The position numbers were made by a program, and so were the translations under genes. 64,000 nt of DNA from Agrobacterium cavarae (GTDB lineage: Bacteria > Pseudomonadota > Alphaproteobacteria > Rhizobiales > Rhizobiaceae), in contig NZ_SISF01000033.1 in assembly GCF_004310285.1 (NCBI RefSeq), forward strand, positions 248,001 to 312,000. Reading direction: 5' to 3'. Below, piece after piece: positions 16,300 through 25,027 of this stretch; positions within the stretch are counted from its first letter, which is position 1; each line of letters begins with the position of its first letter. The notes under the pieces were generated by a model that ran no database searches, was not told the origin of the DNA, and saw nothing but the letters and a program-made list of their open reading frames with translations.

Positions 16300-17222
16300 C
16301 AAAGCGCCTCCGGCTTATGATGCTCGTGCCAGTGGCGCGCAATGTCGATCCGCTGCGGTATCCAGACCTTCTCGTGGCCGAGCACATATTCGATGAAGCG
16401 ACGAAGCGCTGCCGCACGTCCCGGACGTCCGACCAGACGGCAATGCAGGCCGACACTCATCATCTTGGCGGAGCCTTCCGCGCCCTCCTGATAGAGCACG
16501 TCAAAGGCATCCTTCAGATAGGTGTAGAACTGATCGCCGGAATTGAAGCCCTGCGGCGTGGCAAAGCGCATGTCGTTGGTTTCGAGCGTATAGGGGATGA
16601 TCAGGAATGGATCGTTCTTAGAACCCTTGACCCAATAGGGCAGATCGTCGGCGTAGGAATCGGAGGAATAGAGGAAGCCACCCTCCTCCATCACCAGCTT
16701 CAGCGTATGGTCGGACGGCTTGCCCTGATACATGCCGTAAGGCCGCTCGCCGGTCAGTTCGGTGTGCAGCCGCACCGCTTCGAGAATGTGCTTGCGCTCT
16801 TCCTCTTCGGAGAAATCCTTATATTCCAGCCAGCGATAGCCGTGGCTGGCAATCTCCCACCCCGCTTCCTTCATCGCCGCAACCGCTTCCGGATTGCGCG
16901 CCATGGCGGAGGTCACGCCATAGACAGTGGTGGTCACGCCAAGCGAGGTGAACATGCGCCAGAGACGCCAGAAACCGGCGCGCGAGCCATATTCGTAGAT
17001 CGATTCCATGTTGAGGTTGCGCTGACCGGCCCACGGCTGCGCCCCAACGATTTCGGAGAGCAGCGATTCCGACGCCTTGTCATTGTCGAGAATGCAGCTC
17101 TCCCCGCCCTCTTCATAATTGATGACGAATTGCACGGCGATGCGCGCATCTCCCGGCCATTTCGGATCGGGAGCGTTGCGGCCATAACCAATGAGATTGC
17201 GGGGATAGTCTGCGGAAATCAT
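16299..17222 (-). CDS. puuE: Allantoinase PuuE (polysaccharide-deacetylase fold)
   Basis: A 307-residue cofactor-type allantoinase of the PuuE family, unrelated to the amidohydrolase allantoinases. It opens with YPRNLIGYGRNAPDPKWPGDARIAVQFVINYEEGGE, highly typical of PuuE, and has the deacetylase-fold blocks IASHGYRW and SVGLHCRLVGRPGR. It opens allantoin to allantoate in the cytoplasm. The start follows AAGGTG. It is the first gene of the operon that continues through uraD, mntA-hepT, allA, uraH and the phosphoesterase. A perfect 18-bp palindrome lies immediately upstream of its ribosome-binding site. Confidence 0.95.
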   Translation of the reverse strand: MISADYPRNLIGYGRNAPDPKWPGDARIAVQFVINYEEGGESCILDNDKASESLLSEIVGAQPWAGQRNLNMESIYEYGSRAGFWRLWRMFTSLGVTTTVYGVTSAMARNPEAVAAMKEAGWEIASHGYRWLEYKDFSEEEERKHILEAVRLHTELTGERPYGMYQGKPSDHTLKLVMEEGGFLYSSDSYADDLPYWVKGSKNDPFLIIPYTLETNDMRFATPQGFNSGDQFYTYLKDAFDVLYQEGAEGSAKMMSVGLHCRLVGRPGRAAALRRFIEYVLGHEKVWIPQRIDIARHWHEHHKPEAL

Positions 17223-17231
17223 CAAATCACC

Positions 17232-17249
17232 TTCACGAAATTTCGTGAA
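17232..17249. promoter_or_regulatory. Perfect 18-bp palindrome before puuE, likely operator
   Basis: TTCACGAAATTTCGTGAA is its own reverse complement with no spacer. It ends about ten bases before the puuE start and abuts the ribosome-binding site, so bound protein would block transcription. The regulator is not identifiable here; MarR-, GntR- or TetR-type dimers use sites of this size. Confidence 0.7.
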
Positions 17250-17351
17250 CGGTAGCATCGCAGACCGGAAAGTCGAGAGCGTTTCAGCGCAATTTCACCA
17301 AAAGCGCCCGCTGCTTTTACGCTGGGCTGAAACGTCCAGCGCGCCTTGCAA

Positions 17352-18059
17352 TCAGGCGATCTTGCGCGCCGAGACGCGGCCCATCGGATGCAGCGAATGC
17401 ACCCTGAAAGGTGCCCCCGGCTCTTCTTCGACGAAGAGCGCCAGATTGGCGAACTCCAGCGGTCGCTCCAGCAGGGCGGCGAAAACGCTTCGCAAGGCCC
17501 GCTCCAGGCGAGCGCAATCGGCTGGCACGATGGCGCCGGTCAGCGTCATCTGAAAACGAAACTCATCCATGACGTAAGGGTGTCCCCAGCGATGCAGATT
17601 GGTCAACTGTGTAGCAGAGAGCCGGTGCGGATCGGCCCGGTCGATGTCGGCGTCAGAAAGAGGCGCGCGGTAGCGATCGAAATCCTGCACCACGCTCGCG
17701 GCGAGGAAATTCAGCGTCTCCGATGGCCAGGACGGGACGAGCCCATAGCTGTTGCCCAGCTTGGCGATTTCAAGCGGCGGCAGCGTGAAGGGCTGGTGCG
17801 CGCCGGCAAACCGCATCAGGTCGCGAAGAAGCCCGGCTTCGGTCATGCCTTCGGCAAGGTAAAACGGCGCCTTGATTGCACCGTGGAAGCCGTATCGGCG
17901 CGGAAGTGCAGTGAAGTAGGAGAGCTCCTGCATCCCAAGCCCGGTCTGCGGCGGTGGCTCGATGCTGTGGCCGGAATAGACGTCGCGCCCAAGCCACGAT
18001 GCCGCGGCAAAGGTCATCGGATCGTTCGGGGAAGGCGTGTAATGAATGGCGTACCGCAT
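17352..18059 (-). CDS. DUF1045 protein, 2H-phosphoesterase-like
   Basis: A 235-residue DUF1045 protein, a family often found with phosphonate genes and related to 2H phosphoesterases. The first motif region reads YGFHGAIKAPF (His 59) where relatives have H-x-T; the second reads FRFQMTLTGAI with Gln 170 where the second His is usual. So neither HxT motif is canonical and the catalytic activity is doubtful. No phosphonate gene is nearby. It lies 129 bases upstream of the puuE start region on the same strand and has no clear operon partner. Confidence 0.75.
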   Translation of the reverse strand: MRYAIHYTPSPNDPMTFAAASWLGRDVYSGHSIEPPPQTGLGMQELSYFTALPRRYGFHGAIKAPFYLAEGMTEAGLLRDLMRFAGAHQPFTLPPLEIAKLGNSYGLVPSWPSETLNFLAASVVQDFDRYRAPLSDADIDRADPHRLSATQLTNLHRWGHPYVMDEFRFQMTLTGAIVPADCARLERALRSVFAALLERPLEFANLALFVEEEPGAPFRVHSLHPMGRVSARKIA

Positions 18060-18164
18060 GCGTCGTCACCTCGCCCCGCTCAACTGGGATTTACGTCTGT
18101 ATGTGCATGGCGACAGCAGATAGGTGATTTGCGTGACAGATTGACGACGCAAAACGAAGACGAA

Positions 18165-19358
18165 TCAAAGATTTCCGTGAGCGAGAGCCAGGTGCGTTTC
18201 GGTGCGGAAGCTTGAGGGCACATCCATATTCTGGCCCTGAACGGCGCAAAGCGCAGCATTCGCAAGACGATGCGCCAGACCGAAGCTCACCTTGAAGCCG
18301 CCGGTCAGGGCTACAATCTGAGGGCAATCAGGATGTGCACCCACCATCGGATCACGACCAATTGCTTTTGGACGAAGACCGGCCCAACGCTCGATCACCT
18401 CGGCCGTTGAAAGCGCCGGCACAATTTCCCTTGCCGCATCCATCAGAGCGTCCAGCTTCGCATCGGTGCTGAAGGCATCGGCAAAGTCTTCCTCGCTGGT
18501 GCTGCCGATCGCAACCGTTCCGTCCTCATGCGGCACGATGTAAAGCCCGTTGAGGAAGACCACCGGCATGGCCGGATCGATCGTCGCCCGCAACAGGGCG
18601 GCCTGGCCCTTCACCGCCTGACCCAGTGCTGGCTCAGCGGGAAGCGCAAATGCCTGCGTCAAGAGTGGAAAGGAAGTATGGCCCGCCGAGACAATGGCAT
18701 GGGAAAATGACAGTCGCGCGCCATCGTCGAAATGCGCGACGCGCTCTTTGCCCAGCGAGACAACCCGTTGGCCCTCCACGACACGCACGTGTCGCGAAGC
18801 TTTAAGACGCACGGTGAGTGCTGCAACCAACGCCCGCGGCGAGACCTTGGCGGCAAAGGTATCATGCACAAAGCCCGCCTGCCCCGCGGATGCATCGACC
18901 CAGTTTGCCACCGGCGGCGCATCCAGCACATGCCAGTGAAAACGCTGCCCCTGCTGATCCCAGTTGGTCAGCGCCTCCTGGCGATGGCGTTCGGCGATGG
19001 GTCGCAGATGCGGCTTCGGCAGCGGGATGATGCGCCCGCATCGCCGGTAACCGGCCGACATGCCGGTTTCGGCTTCCAGCTGCGCAATCTCGTCTTCAAG
19101 CGTCAGAAGCGCATCGAACTGAAACTGCTTCTTGTCGTTCCAGCGATCCGGCATGTGCGGCATCAGGGCGCCGAGCAGGCCGCCGCTTGCGCCGCTTCCC
19201 GTTTGGCCCGCATCGACCAGCACCGTATCGACCCCCAGACGGTCCGCCTTCAGCGCCGCCCACAGGCCCATTATGCCGCCGCCGACAATCAGCAGCGCGG
19301 TACGGGAGGGCCAAGGCGATTGACCTTGGTGATCGGGAAGACTATCGGCTTGGACCAT
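18165..19358 (-). CDS. FAD-dependent oxidoreductase, MnmC C-domain-like
   Basis: A 397-residue DAO-fold flavoprotein. The dinucleotide motif is LLIVGGGIMGLWAALKADRLG near residue 22, followed by GASGGLLGALMPHMPDRWN and, near the end, RWAGLRPKAIGRDPMVG and ALTGGFKVSFGLAHRLA. This layout fits the oxidase half of MnmC, which removes the carboxymethyl group of cmnm5U34 in tRNA. The gene for the methyltransferase half, mnmD, begins on the opposite strand with overlapping start codons. Other glycine- or amine-oxidase roles remain possible. An upstream start in the same frame exists at 19403. Confidence 0.72.
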   Translation of the reverse strand: MVQADSLPDHQGQSPWPSRTALLIVGGGIMGLWAALKADRLGVDTVLVDAGQTGSGASGGLLGALMPHMPDRWNDKKQFQFDALLTLEDEIAQLEAETGMSAGYRRCGRIIPLPKPHLRPIAERHRQEALTNWDQQGQRFHWHVLDAPPVANWVDASAGQAGFVHDTFAAKVSPRALVAALTVRLKASRHVRVVEGQRVVSLGKERVAHFDDGARLSFSHAIVSAGHTSFPLLTQAFALPAEPALGQAVKGQAALLRATIDPAMPVVFLNGLYIVPHEDGTVAIGSTSEEDFADAFSTDAKLDALMDAAREIVPALSTAEVIERWAGLRPKAIGRDPMVGAHPDCPQIVALTGGFKVSFGLAHRLANAALCAVQGQNMDVPSSFRTETHLALAHGNL

Positions 19359-20103
19359 GACACATCCCGAAGACGCAAGACCGGACAGCACCGGCAACAA
19401 CATGCTGGATTGGCGAGAGGGCGATATGCCCTATTCCCTGGCCTTTGGCGATCATTTTTATTGCCAGACCGAGGGGCGGCTGGAATGCGAGCATGTCTCT
19501 CTCAACGGCAACGGACTGCCGGATCGCTGGGAAGATCACCCGAAAGAAACCTTCGTGATCGGAGAACTCGGCTTCGGCACCGCGCTCAATCTCACCGAGA
19601 CATGGCGGCAGTGGAGGATTGCGCGCAAGCCTGGCAAGACATTGCACTTCGTGTCCTTCGAGCTTTACCCGATGCGCGCCGCAGAGATCGACCGGGCGCT
19701 GTCGCGCTGGCCCGAGGTGAATGCCGAGCGTCAGGCCCTCGTCGCACTTTGGCCGGAAGAGCCCCACGGTATCGTTGAGCTGCAACTGGATGAGCAGACG
19801 AAGCTCACCGTCGTCTGCGGCGAGGCGTTACAGGGTATCAAGCAAAGCGACCTCGTCTTCGACGCCTGGTACCTCGATGGCTTTGCGCCAGCGCGCAATC
19901 CAGACATGTGGTCGGTAGAGATCATGAGCGCGATCTACGACAAGACGCAAGAGCGCGGAACCTTCGCGACCTATGCCGCCGCTGGATTTGTCCGCCGAAA
20001 CTTGCAGTCCGCAGGCTTTGCAGTCGAGCGCCGAAAGGGCTTTGCGGGCAAGCGGGAAATGCTCTGCGGCACGAAGCAGGGCGATAGCAGATCGGCCGAG
20101 TAG
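19357..20103 (+). CDS. mnmD: tRNA 5-methylaminomethyl-2-thiouridine methyltransferase MnmD
   Basis: A 248-residue stand-alone MnmD (DUF752) SAM methyltransferase, the N-terminal half of MnmC. It has LDWREGDMPYSLAFGDHFYC, the SAM motif VIGELGFGTALNLTETWRQW, and the characteristic WYLDGFAPARNPDMWS. It methylates nm5U34 of certain tRNAs to mnm5U. The ATG overlaps the divergent oxidoreductase ATG; a start at 19402 (MLDWREGD) is possible. A bidirectional terminator follows. Confidence 0.9.
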   Translation: MTHPEDARPDSTGNNMLDWREGDMPYSLAFGDHFYCQTEGRLECEHVSLNGNGLPDRWEDHPKETFVIGELGFGTALNLTETWRQWRIARKPGKTLHFVSFELYPMRAAEIDRALSRWPEVNAERQALVALWPEEPHGIVELQLDEQTKLTVVCGEALQGIKQSDLVFDAWYLDGFAPARNPDMWSVEIMSAIYDKTQERGTFATYAAAGFVRRNLQSAGFAVERRKGFAGKREMLCGTKQGDSRSAE

Positions 20104-20136
20104 CCTCGCCGTCCCATCGACAAGATGCCCAAAACA

Positions 20137-20166
20137 AAAACGCCCGGATCATCGTCCGGGCGTTTT
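20137..20166. terminator. Bidirectional intrinsic terminator
   Basis: AAAACGCCCGGA and TCCGGGCGTTTT form a perfect 12-bp stem around a 6-base loop. The A- and T-rich flanks make it work on both strands, between convergent mnmD and the helicase gene. Confidence 0.9.
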
Positions 20167-20184
20167 CGAATTCATCAGATCAGA

Positions 20185-21735
20185 TCAGCCGCGCTTGCGA
20201 CCGCGACCGGCGTTACCGGCAGGACGAGCCTGACCGGCAGCGGCAAAGGAGCCAGCCTTGCGGGCTGGACGGCCCTGGCCGCCACGATGCTTGCGCGGAC
20301 CTGCAGCCTTGGCGCCTTCGGCACCTTCAACCTTGGTACGCTTGAAGTCGGACGTGACTTCCAGATCGTTGTCGCGCTCGACAGGAGCGAACTCGCCCGC
20401 ACGCTGTCCACGGAAATCGCCATTGCGGCGTCCACCGTCGCGATGACCACCTTCACGGGGACCGCCTTCACGATGAGCACGGGCCGGACGATCGCCATGC
20501 GCACGCTCGCCGCGCTCGCCACCCTGACGACGACCGCCATTACCGGCGCCGTTTCCACGACCGCCACGGTTGCCGCTGCCACGGGTCGGGCTGGCAAGAC
20601 CTTCTGGACGCTCGCCGGAGAGGACCGGAATTTCGATCTTCATCAGCTTTTCGATGTCATGCAGCAGGCGGGTTTCGTCCGGTGCGCAAAATGCAATCGC
20701 AATACCATCGCGACCCGCACGGGCCGTACGGCCGATACGATGCACATAGGCATCCGCCACTTCCGGCAGATCGTAGTTGAAGACATGCGTCACGGCAGGA
20801 ATGTCGATACCGCGTGCAGCAACGTCCGTCGCCACCAGCACCTTGACTTCACCATCCTTGAAGCCCTTCAACGCGCGCTCGCGCTGGCCCTGGCTCTTGT
20901 TGCCATGGATCGACGCGACCTTGAAGCCGATATGCTCAAGATGCTTGTAGAGCTTTTCCGCACCATGCTTGGTGCGAAGGAAGACGATGGCGCGGCCATC
21001 GGGGTTTTCCGACAGAGACTTCTTCAGAAGATCGGTCTTGTCGTTCTTGCCGGCAACGAAGTGAACATACTGCTCCACCTTGTCGGCAGCCTTGCCCGGA
21101 GGTGTCACTTCCACCTTGACCGGATCGGTCAGGTAGCTACCGGCAAGATCGGCAATCGTCTTCGGCATGGTCGCCGAAAAGAGAAGCGTCTGACGCTTGG
21201 CAGGCACCATCTTGGAGATCTTGCGCAGATCGTGAATGAAGCCGAGATCCAGCATCTGGTCGGCTTCATCGAGAACGAGATGCGTGACCTTGGACAGCGA
21301 AATCGCGTTGCGCGCGATCAGGTCGAGCAGGCGGCCAGGCGTGGCGACCAGAATGTCGGTACCCTTTTCCAGCTGCAGCTGCTGCTTGTTGATGGATGCG
21401 CCACCGACAACCTGGTTGATGCGAAGCGGAGTCTTCTTCACGAAGGCGCGCAGGCTTTCACCGATCTGGTTGACCAGTTCGCGCGTCGGCGCAAGGATCA
21501 GGGAGCGGGTGGTGCGGTTTGCAGGACGTTCGGCATGCTTCATCAGCATTTCGATCATCGGCAGGCCGAATGCAGCGGTCTTGCCGGTGCCGGTCTGAGC
21601 CAGACCAATGACGTCGCGACCTTCCATGAGGAAGGGAATGGCTTTCGCCTGAATAGGTGTTGGTGTCGTGTAACCGAGAGCGGTGACCGCAGCCACGAGC
21701 TTTTCGGAGAGGCCGAGTTCGTTAAAACTGGTCAA
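20185..21735 (-). CDS. DEAD-box RNA helicase, RhlE-like
   Basis: A 516-residue DEAD-box ATP-dependent RNA helicase. Motifs run in order: the Q motif GYTTPTPIQ, AQTGTGKTAAFGLP, LAPTRELVNQIG, VATPGRLLDL, VLDEADQMLDLGF, LFSATMP, then ATDVAARGIDIP and HRIGRTARAGRDG. About 110 C-terminal residues are Gly/Arg-rich with GGRR- and RGGxR-like repeats, expected to bind RNA. The start appears to be TTG at 21735 after AAAGG; no ATG lies near the conserved N-terminus. Such helicases act in ribosome assembly and mRNA decay at low temperature. It is monocistronic. Confidence 0.93.
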   Translation of the reverse strand: MTSFNELGLSEKLVAAVTALGYTTPTPIQAKAIPFLMEGRDVIGLAQTGTGKTAAFGLPMIEMLMKHAERPANRTTRSLILAPTRELVNQIGESLRAFVKKTPLRINQVVGGASINKQQLQLEKGTDILVATPGRLLDLIARNAISLSKVTHLVLDEADQMLDLGFIHDLRKISKMVPAKRQTLLFSATMPKTIADLAGSYLTDPVKVEVTPPGKAADKVEQYVHFVAGKNDKTDLLKKSLSENPDGRAIVFLRTKHGAEKLYKHLEHIGFKVASIHGNKSQGQRERALKGFKDGEVKVLVATDVAARGIDIPAVTHVFNYDLPEVADAYVHRIGRTARAGRDGIAIAFCAPDETRLLHDIEKLMKIEIPVLSGERPEGLASPTRGSGNRGGRGNGAGNGGRRQGGERGERAHGDRPARAHREGGPREGGHRDGGRRNGDFRGQRAGEFAPVERDNDLEVTSDFKRTKVEGAEGAKAAGPRKHRGGQGRPARKAGSFAAAGQARPAGNAGRGRKRG

Positions 21736-22155
21736 TAGAATACCTTTCGGGGCGCCAAAACGCTTCAGCCGGTTCAGCCCATGCTGTCCGGTTGTCTTGG
21801 CGTCAAGAACCCCGCGTGAATTGGGAACTTGGTGGTTGAAATGACTTTCTGCGCTTAGCACCGGCGAAGGGTCGCCGTATTCTGTATTGCCTGCGCTTTT
21901 CCTTCATGCGTGCGTATAATTTTCAAGTGGACGCTACAGCTCACGCGGCTGTGGAAGGTGAAAGCTTGACAGGCATGTGGTCGTTTTGCCGAAAAAAGTC
22001 AAGCAATTCTTTCGCAGGCACCACGCTCTCAACCTGATGCTTATGGTTAAAAAAGCGTGAAAAGCCTTGGTCGCCCATGGTTTTTCATGCTCACCTCTCC
22101 TAGCTTGCGATCAGATTAAAGATATTTTGATTCCATTGATGGTGCGGAGTACGGC
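21736..22155. promoter_or_regulatory. Divergent intergenic region, helicase and hybrid kinase
   Basis: A 420-base region between two TTG-started divergent genes. It must hold both promoters. The helicase side is GC-typical and could be a long leader, as is common for cold-shock helicases. The part from 21985 to 22140 is AT-richer, containing runs such as AAAAAAG and TTAAAGATATTTTGATT near the kinase gene. I see no clear palindrome or gene. Confidence 0.4.
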
Positions 22156-24129
22156 TTGAGTATCGAGGGCAGCTTGTTGGAAAAGGCTTGCCAGGGCGTT
22201 TCGTCCCTGCACCTGCCGGCTTGCGTCAAGAATAGCGAGTTGCGCTATATCTGCGTCAACGCAGCCTATGCCCGTTTTGCCGGAAAGAACCAACAAGACT
22301 TCGCCGGGCAAACCAGCCGCCTCATCTTCAACACCGCGGACGATGTGGAGCGGGAGGACAAGGAACGCCGCTGTCTGGTCTTCGCCACCGACGAGGTCGC
22401 CACTTGCCGGGGCATCTTGCCCGACGCGCAGACCTTGCGATGCGAGCGCTTCATCGACGAGGCCGGGCAAATCTTTCTCTACGAAGTCTTCGAAAAGATG
22501 CCGGACTTCGACAGCGCGCCACGGGCGAACCCGGTCAGTGTCATGGAAAATGACGCTCAAAGTGCAGAAGAAGATGATCTGCACCGCAGCAATGCCGCCC
22601 GCTGGCTCTCCGAGATCAAGACGCCGCTCACCGGCATCCTTCGCATGGCAGACGCGCTGGCCCGAACCGACCTCGACACCCGACAAAGGATCTATGCGGA
22701 CACAATCGTCCAATCCGGCAACGCGTTGCTGCGAAGCCTGGACGCTGTGCTGAGCGCATCGGAGACTGACGCCTCAGCATCCTTGCAGACCAGCCTCTTC
22801 GATCCCGCGGAGCTGGTGGAAGAGATTGCGGCGCTGCTCGCCTTTCATGCAGATGAGAATGGGCTGACACTCTTTACCGACATCGATTCATCGGCAGAGA
22901 TCACGATCGAAGCGGACGCAGCGCGCTTGCGTCAGATCGTCACCCACCTCGTCAGCAACGCCATCCGCTTCACCCGGTCCGGTCATGTTATTATCAAGCT
23001 GAAGGCTGAGAACGTCGCGGACAGTGCCTCACTTCGGCTGACCGTCGAAGATTCCGGCATCGGCATGTCGCAGGAGCAACTTGCCTCTATCCTTGGTCAA
23101 AACAGTCGTTCTGCACCCGCCGCAACCGGGCTCGCTGAAACCCTCAGGATCGTATCTTTGTTCGATGGCCGGATCGAAGCGAAAAGCGAAGAGGACAGTG
23201 GATCGGTCTTTACCGTGACGCTGCCGGTTTGCGTGATTTCGGCGCAACCCGTCATACCTCTATGGCCTGCCCATGCAAGCATCCTGGTGATCGATGGCAA
23301 TGCGATGAGCCGCGATATTCTGACAAGACATCTCAGCGACTGGAAGCTGGACGCCTATGCCGCCGAAGACGGCACGACAGGGCTTGCCGTTCTGGAGGAA
23401 GCCATAGCGCTCGGTCTGCGCCCCGCCGCCCTCCTTGTCGATGAAGCGATGTCCGATATGCGTGCCAATGACGTGGCCGGTTACCTCCGCCGTCATCCCG
23501 GCATGCAGGACATACCCGTGATCCTGCTGACCGCGCTTGGAGAGAAAGACGCTTGCGAGAACGCTCAAGCCTACCTTGCCAAGCCGGTGCGCAGGCGAAA
23601 ACTTCGCGAGACGCTGGAAGCGCTCATTCCCGCTCCTGTTCTGACAGACATCCCCTCGCCTTTAATCACCGCACCTGTCGAGGATGACCAGCCGTTTCAC
23701 CTGCCGCAGCCGCCCCGCAAGAACGGCTCCGGCATCGACGTGCTGGTGGTGGAAGACAATGATGTCAACCAGATCGTCTTCAGCCAGATCCTGCAGCAAA
23801 CAGGACTCAGCTTCCGCATCGTCGCCAATGGCAAGAAGGCCGTGGAAGCCTGGCGCAACGAGAGCCCGGCGCTCATCTTGATGGACGTGTCGATGCCGGT
23901 CATGAGTGGCTACCACGCCACCCAATCCATCCGCCAGATGGAAGATGACGAAGACGGCCGCCTCGGCCGCGTGCCGATCATCGGCGTTACGGCGCACGCT
24001 TTGGATCTGGACAGCGAATTGTGCTTGGCGTCTGGCATGGACGACTACGTCTCTAAGCCCATCAGCCCGGAACTGCTGCGCGCCAAGATCAGCCAGTGGC
24101 TACCGAAAGGCGCGCTGGAAGCGTTTTAA
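22156..24129 (+). CDS. Hybrid sensor kinase-like protein lacking the phospho-His
   Basis: A 657-residue cytoplasmic multidomain protein: a PAS-like N-terminus (about 20-115), a dimerisation helix, an HATPase domain (about 200-365), and two receiver domains (about 376-490 and 535-650). The dimerisation motif reads WLSEIKTPLTGI, where kinases have SHEIRTPL; Ser 152 replaces the phosphorylated His. The ATPase N-box (HLVSNAIRFT) and DSGIG are kept. Receiver 1 lacks one acidic-pocket residue (VIDGN); receiver 2 is canonical (VVEDN, LMDVSMPVM, KPIS). The start is TTG after GGAG. It is monocistronic and may act as a phosphatase, scaffold or phosphate sink. Confidence 0.85.
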   Translation: MSIEGSLLEKACQGVSSLHLPACVKNSELRYICVNAAYARFAGKNQQDFAGQTSRLIFNTADDVEREDKERRCLVFATDEVATCRGILPDAQTLRCERFIDEAGQIFLYEVFEKMPDFDSAPRANPVSVMENDAQSAEEDDLHRSNAARWLSEIKTPLTGILRMADALARTDLDTRQRIYADTIVQSGNALLRSLDAVLSASETDASASLQTSLFDPAELVEEIAALLAFHADENGLTLFTDIDSSAEITIEADAARLRQIVTHLVSNAIRFTRSGHVIIKLKAENVADSASLRLTVEDSGIGMSQEQLASILGQNSRSAPAATGLAETLRIVSLFDGRIEAKSEEDSGSVFTVTLPVCVISAQPVIPLWPAHASILVIDGNAMSRDILTRHLSDWKLDAYAAEDGTTGLAVLEEAIALGLRPAALLVDEAMSDMRANDVAGYLRRHPGMQDIPVILLTALGEKDACENAQAYLAKPVRRRKLRETLEALIPAPVLTDIPSPLITAPVEDDQPFHLPQPPRKNGSGIDVLVVEDNDVNQIVFSQILQQTGLSFRIVANGKKAVEAWRNESPALILMDVSMPVMSGYHATQSIRQMEDDEDGRLGRVPIIGVTAHALDLDSELCLASGMDDYVSKPISPELLRAKISQWLPKGALEAF

Positions 24130-24204
24130 AGCGCCGTGTCCTATTGGACCCTCCAAGGATGCTTTACCTTTTTGAATCGACGCGTCGTGCTTTCCGAAAA
24201 TTGA
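24126..24204 (-). repeat. Dispersed palindromic intergenic repeat, copy 1
   Basis: Read on the - strand this contains GATTCAAAAAGGTAAAGC followed by a GTCC...GGAC palindrome and GGCGCTTTA. The same order recurs at 37181, 43688 and 44593. It starts at the stop codon of the hybrid kinase gene and may act as its terminator. It resembles rhizobial mosaic elements (RIME type). Confidence 0.75.
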
Positions 24205-24267
24205 GAAGCCACCGACTTTAAGCGCCTCCGATGGGAGTTGCGGTTGAATCCCAATAGCCCGCTCTCC

Positions 24268-24300
24268 GCCATCCTTGGGTCGAGCCCAGGGATGACGGCG
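24268..24300. repeat. Short REP-like palindrome
   Basis: ATCCTTGGG and CCCAGGGAT flank TCGAG, giving a near-perfect hairpin ending in GATGACGG. This is a very common intergenic palindrome type in alphaproteobacteria. Only one copy is obvious in this window. Confidence 0.5.
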
Positions 24301-24312
24301 AACAAGGGCGTC

Positions 24313-24696
24313 TTAACGCTTATCGACTGCGAACGCACCCGGACCGGCGGTCACCAGGAACAGGAAGACGAAGCAGAAGAGGATCGCAGCATCACCGCCA
24401 TTGATGGCGGGGAAGAAGCTCTTCGGCGCATGTGCCATGAAATAGGCAAAGGCCATCTGGCCGGAGAGAATGAAGGCGACCGGTCGCGTAAAGAGGCCGA
24501 CAAGGATGAGAATGCCGCCGACGAGTTCCAGCAGCGCGGCCGCAAGAAGAAGCGGCGGAAGCGAGCCTTCCATTGTAGAAGGAGGAAAGCCGAACAGCTT
24601 CTGCGTGCCGTGTTCGATAAAGAGAAGTGCTGCAATGATACGCAGTGCTGCAAGGGCGTAAGGCTGGTAGCGGGACAATTTTTCAAATACCGACAT
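24313..24696 (-). CDS. DoxX family membrane protein
   Basis: A 127-residue integral membrane protein with four predicted helices. The blocks LRIIAALLFIEHGTQKLFGFP, LAAALLELVGGILILVGLFTRPVAFILSGQMAFAYFMAH and KSFFPAINGGDAAILFCFVFLFL are typical of the DoxX/YphA family. Members have been linked to thiosulfate:quinone oxidoreductase and to oxidative-stress complexes, but most are uncharacterised. It stands alone, convergent with the hybrid kinase gene, with repeats between them. Confidence 0.88.
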   Translation of the reverse strand: MSVFEKLSRYQPYALAALRIIAALLFIEHGTQKLFGFPPSTMEGSLPPLLLAAALLELVGGILILVGLFTRPVAFILSGQMAFAYFMAHAPKSFFPAINGGDAAILFCFVFLFLVTAGPGAFAVDKR

Positions 24697-25027
24697 TCAA
24701 GCGTTCCTGATTGGCGCATTTCCAGCGGCGGTGCTTAGCTTCGTGTCTAGAAATGCTTAAAAACAAAGGGTTGAAGCTCATACGATGGAAATACGGTCAT
24801 CGCATTTGCTCTGGGTTGCGCTTCGTCGATAGGCGCGAAATCGAGCGCTCGATAATCACATTTCCGCTATCGAAAAGAAGGAGATCTATCAGCCACAGGC
24901 GCAACTCTCCGTTGAGTTGAAAAAATGGTCCGTTTCCCGCCTCGCATAGCGGAATTCAACCGGCAGCATCTATTGGCGCCAGAAATTAATCCACATATTT
25001 TAGGTTTCGGTTGACGGCACACCGCAC
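24697..25027. other. Intergenic stretch without a gene
   Basis: About 330 bases, somewhat AT-rich, between the amidotransferase stop and the doxX start. The doxX promoter should lie near 24700-24800 on the - strand. No convincing frame, palindrome or repeat was seen. Confidence 0.5.

Noticed and set aside
20125..21738. 537-codon + strand open frame opposite the DEAD-box helicase
   Set aside because: It is the antisense of a strongly recognised helicase gene; the translation has no domain and reflects GC-rich codon bias.
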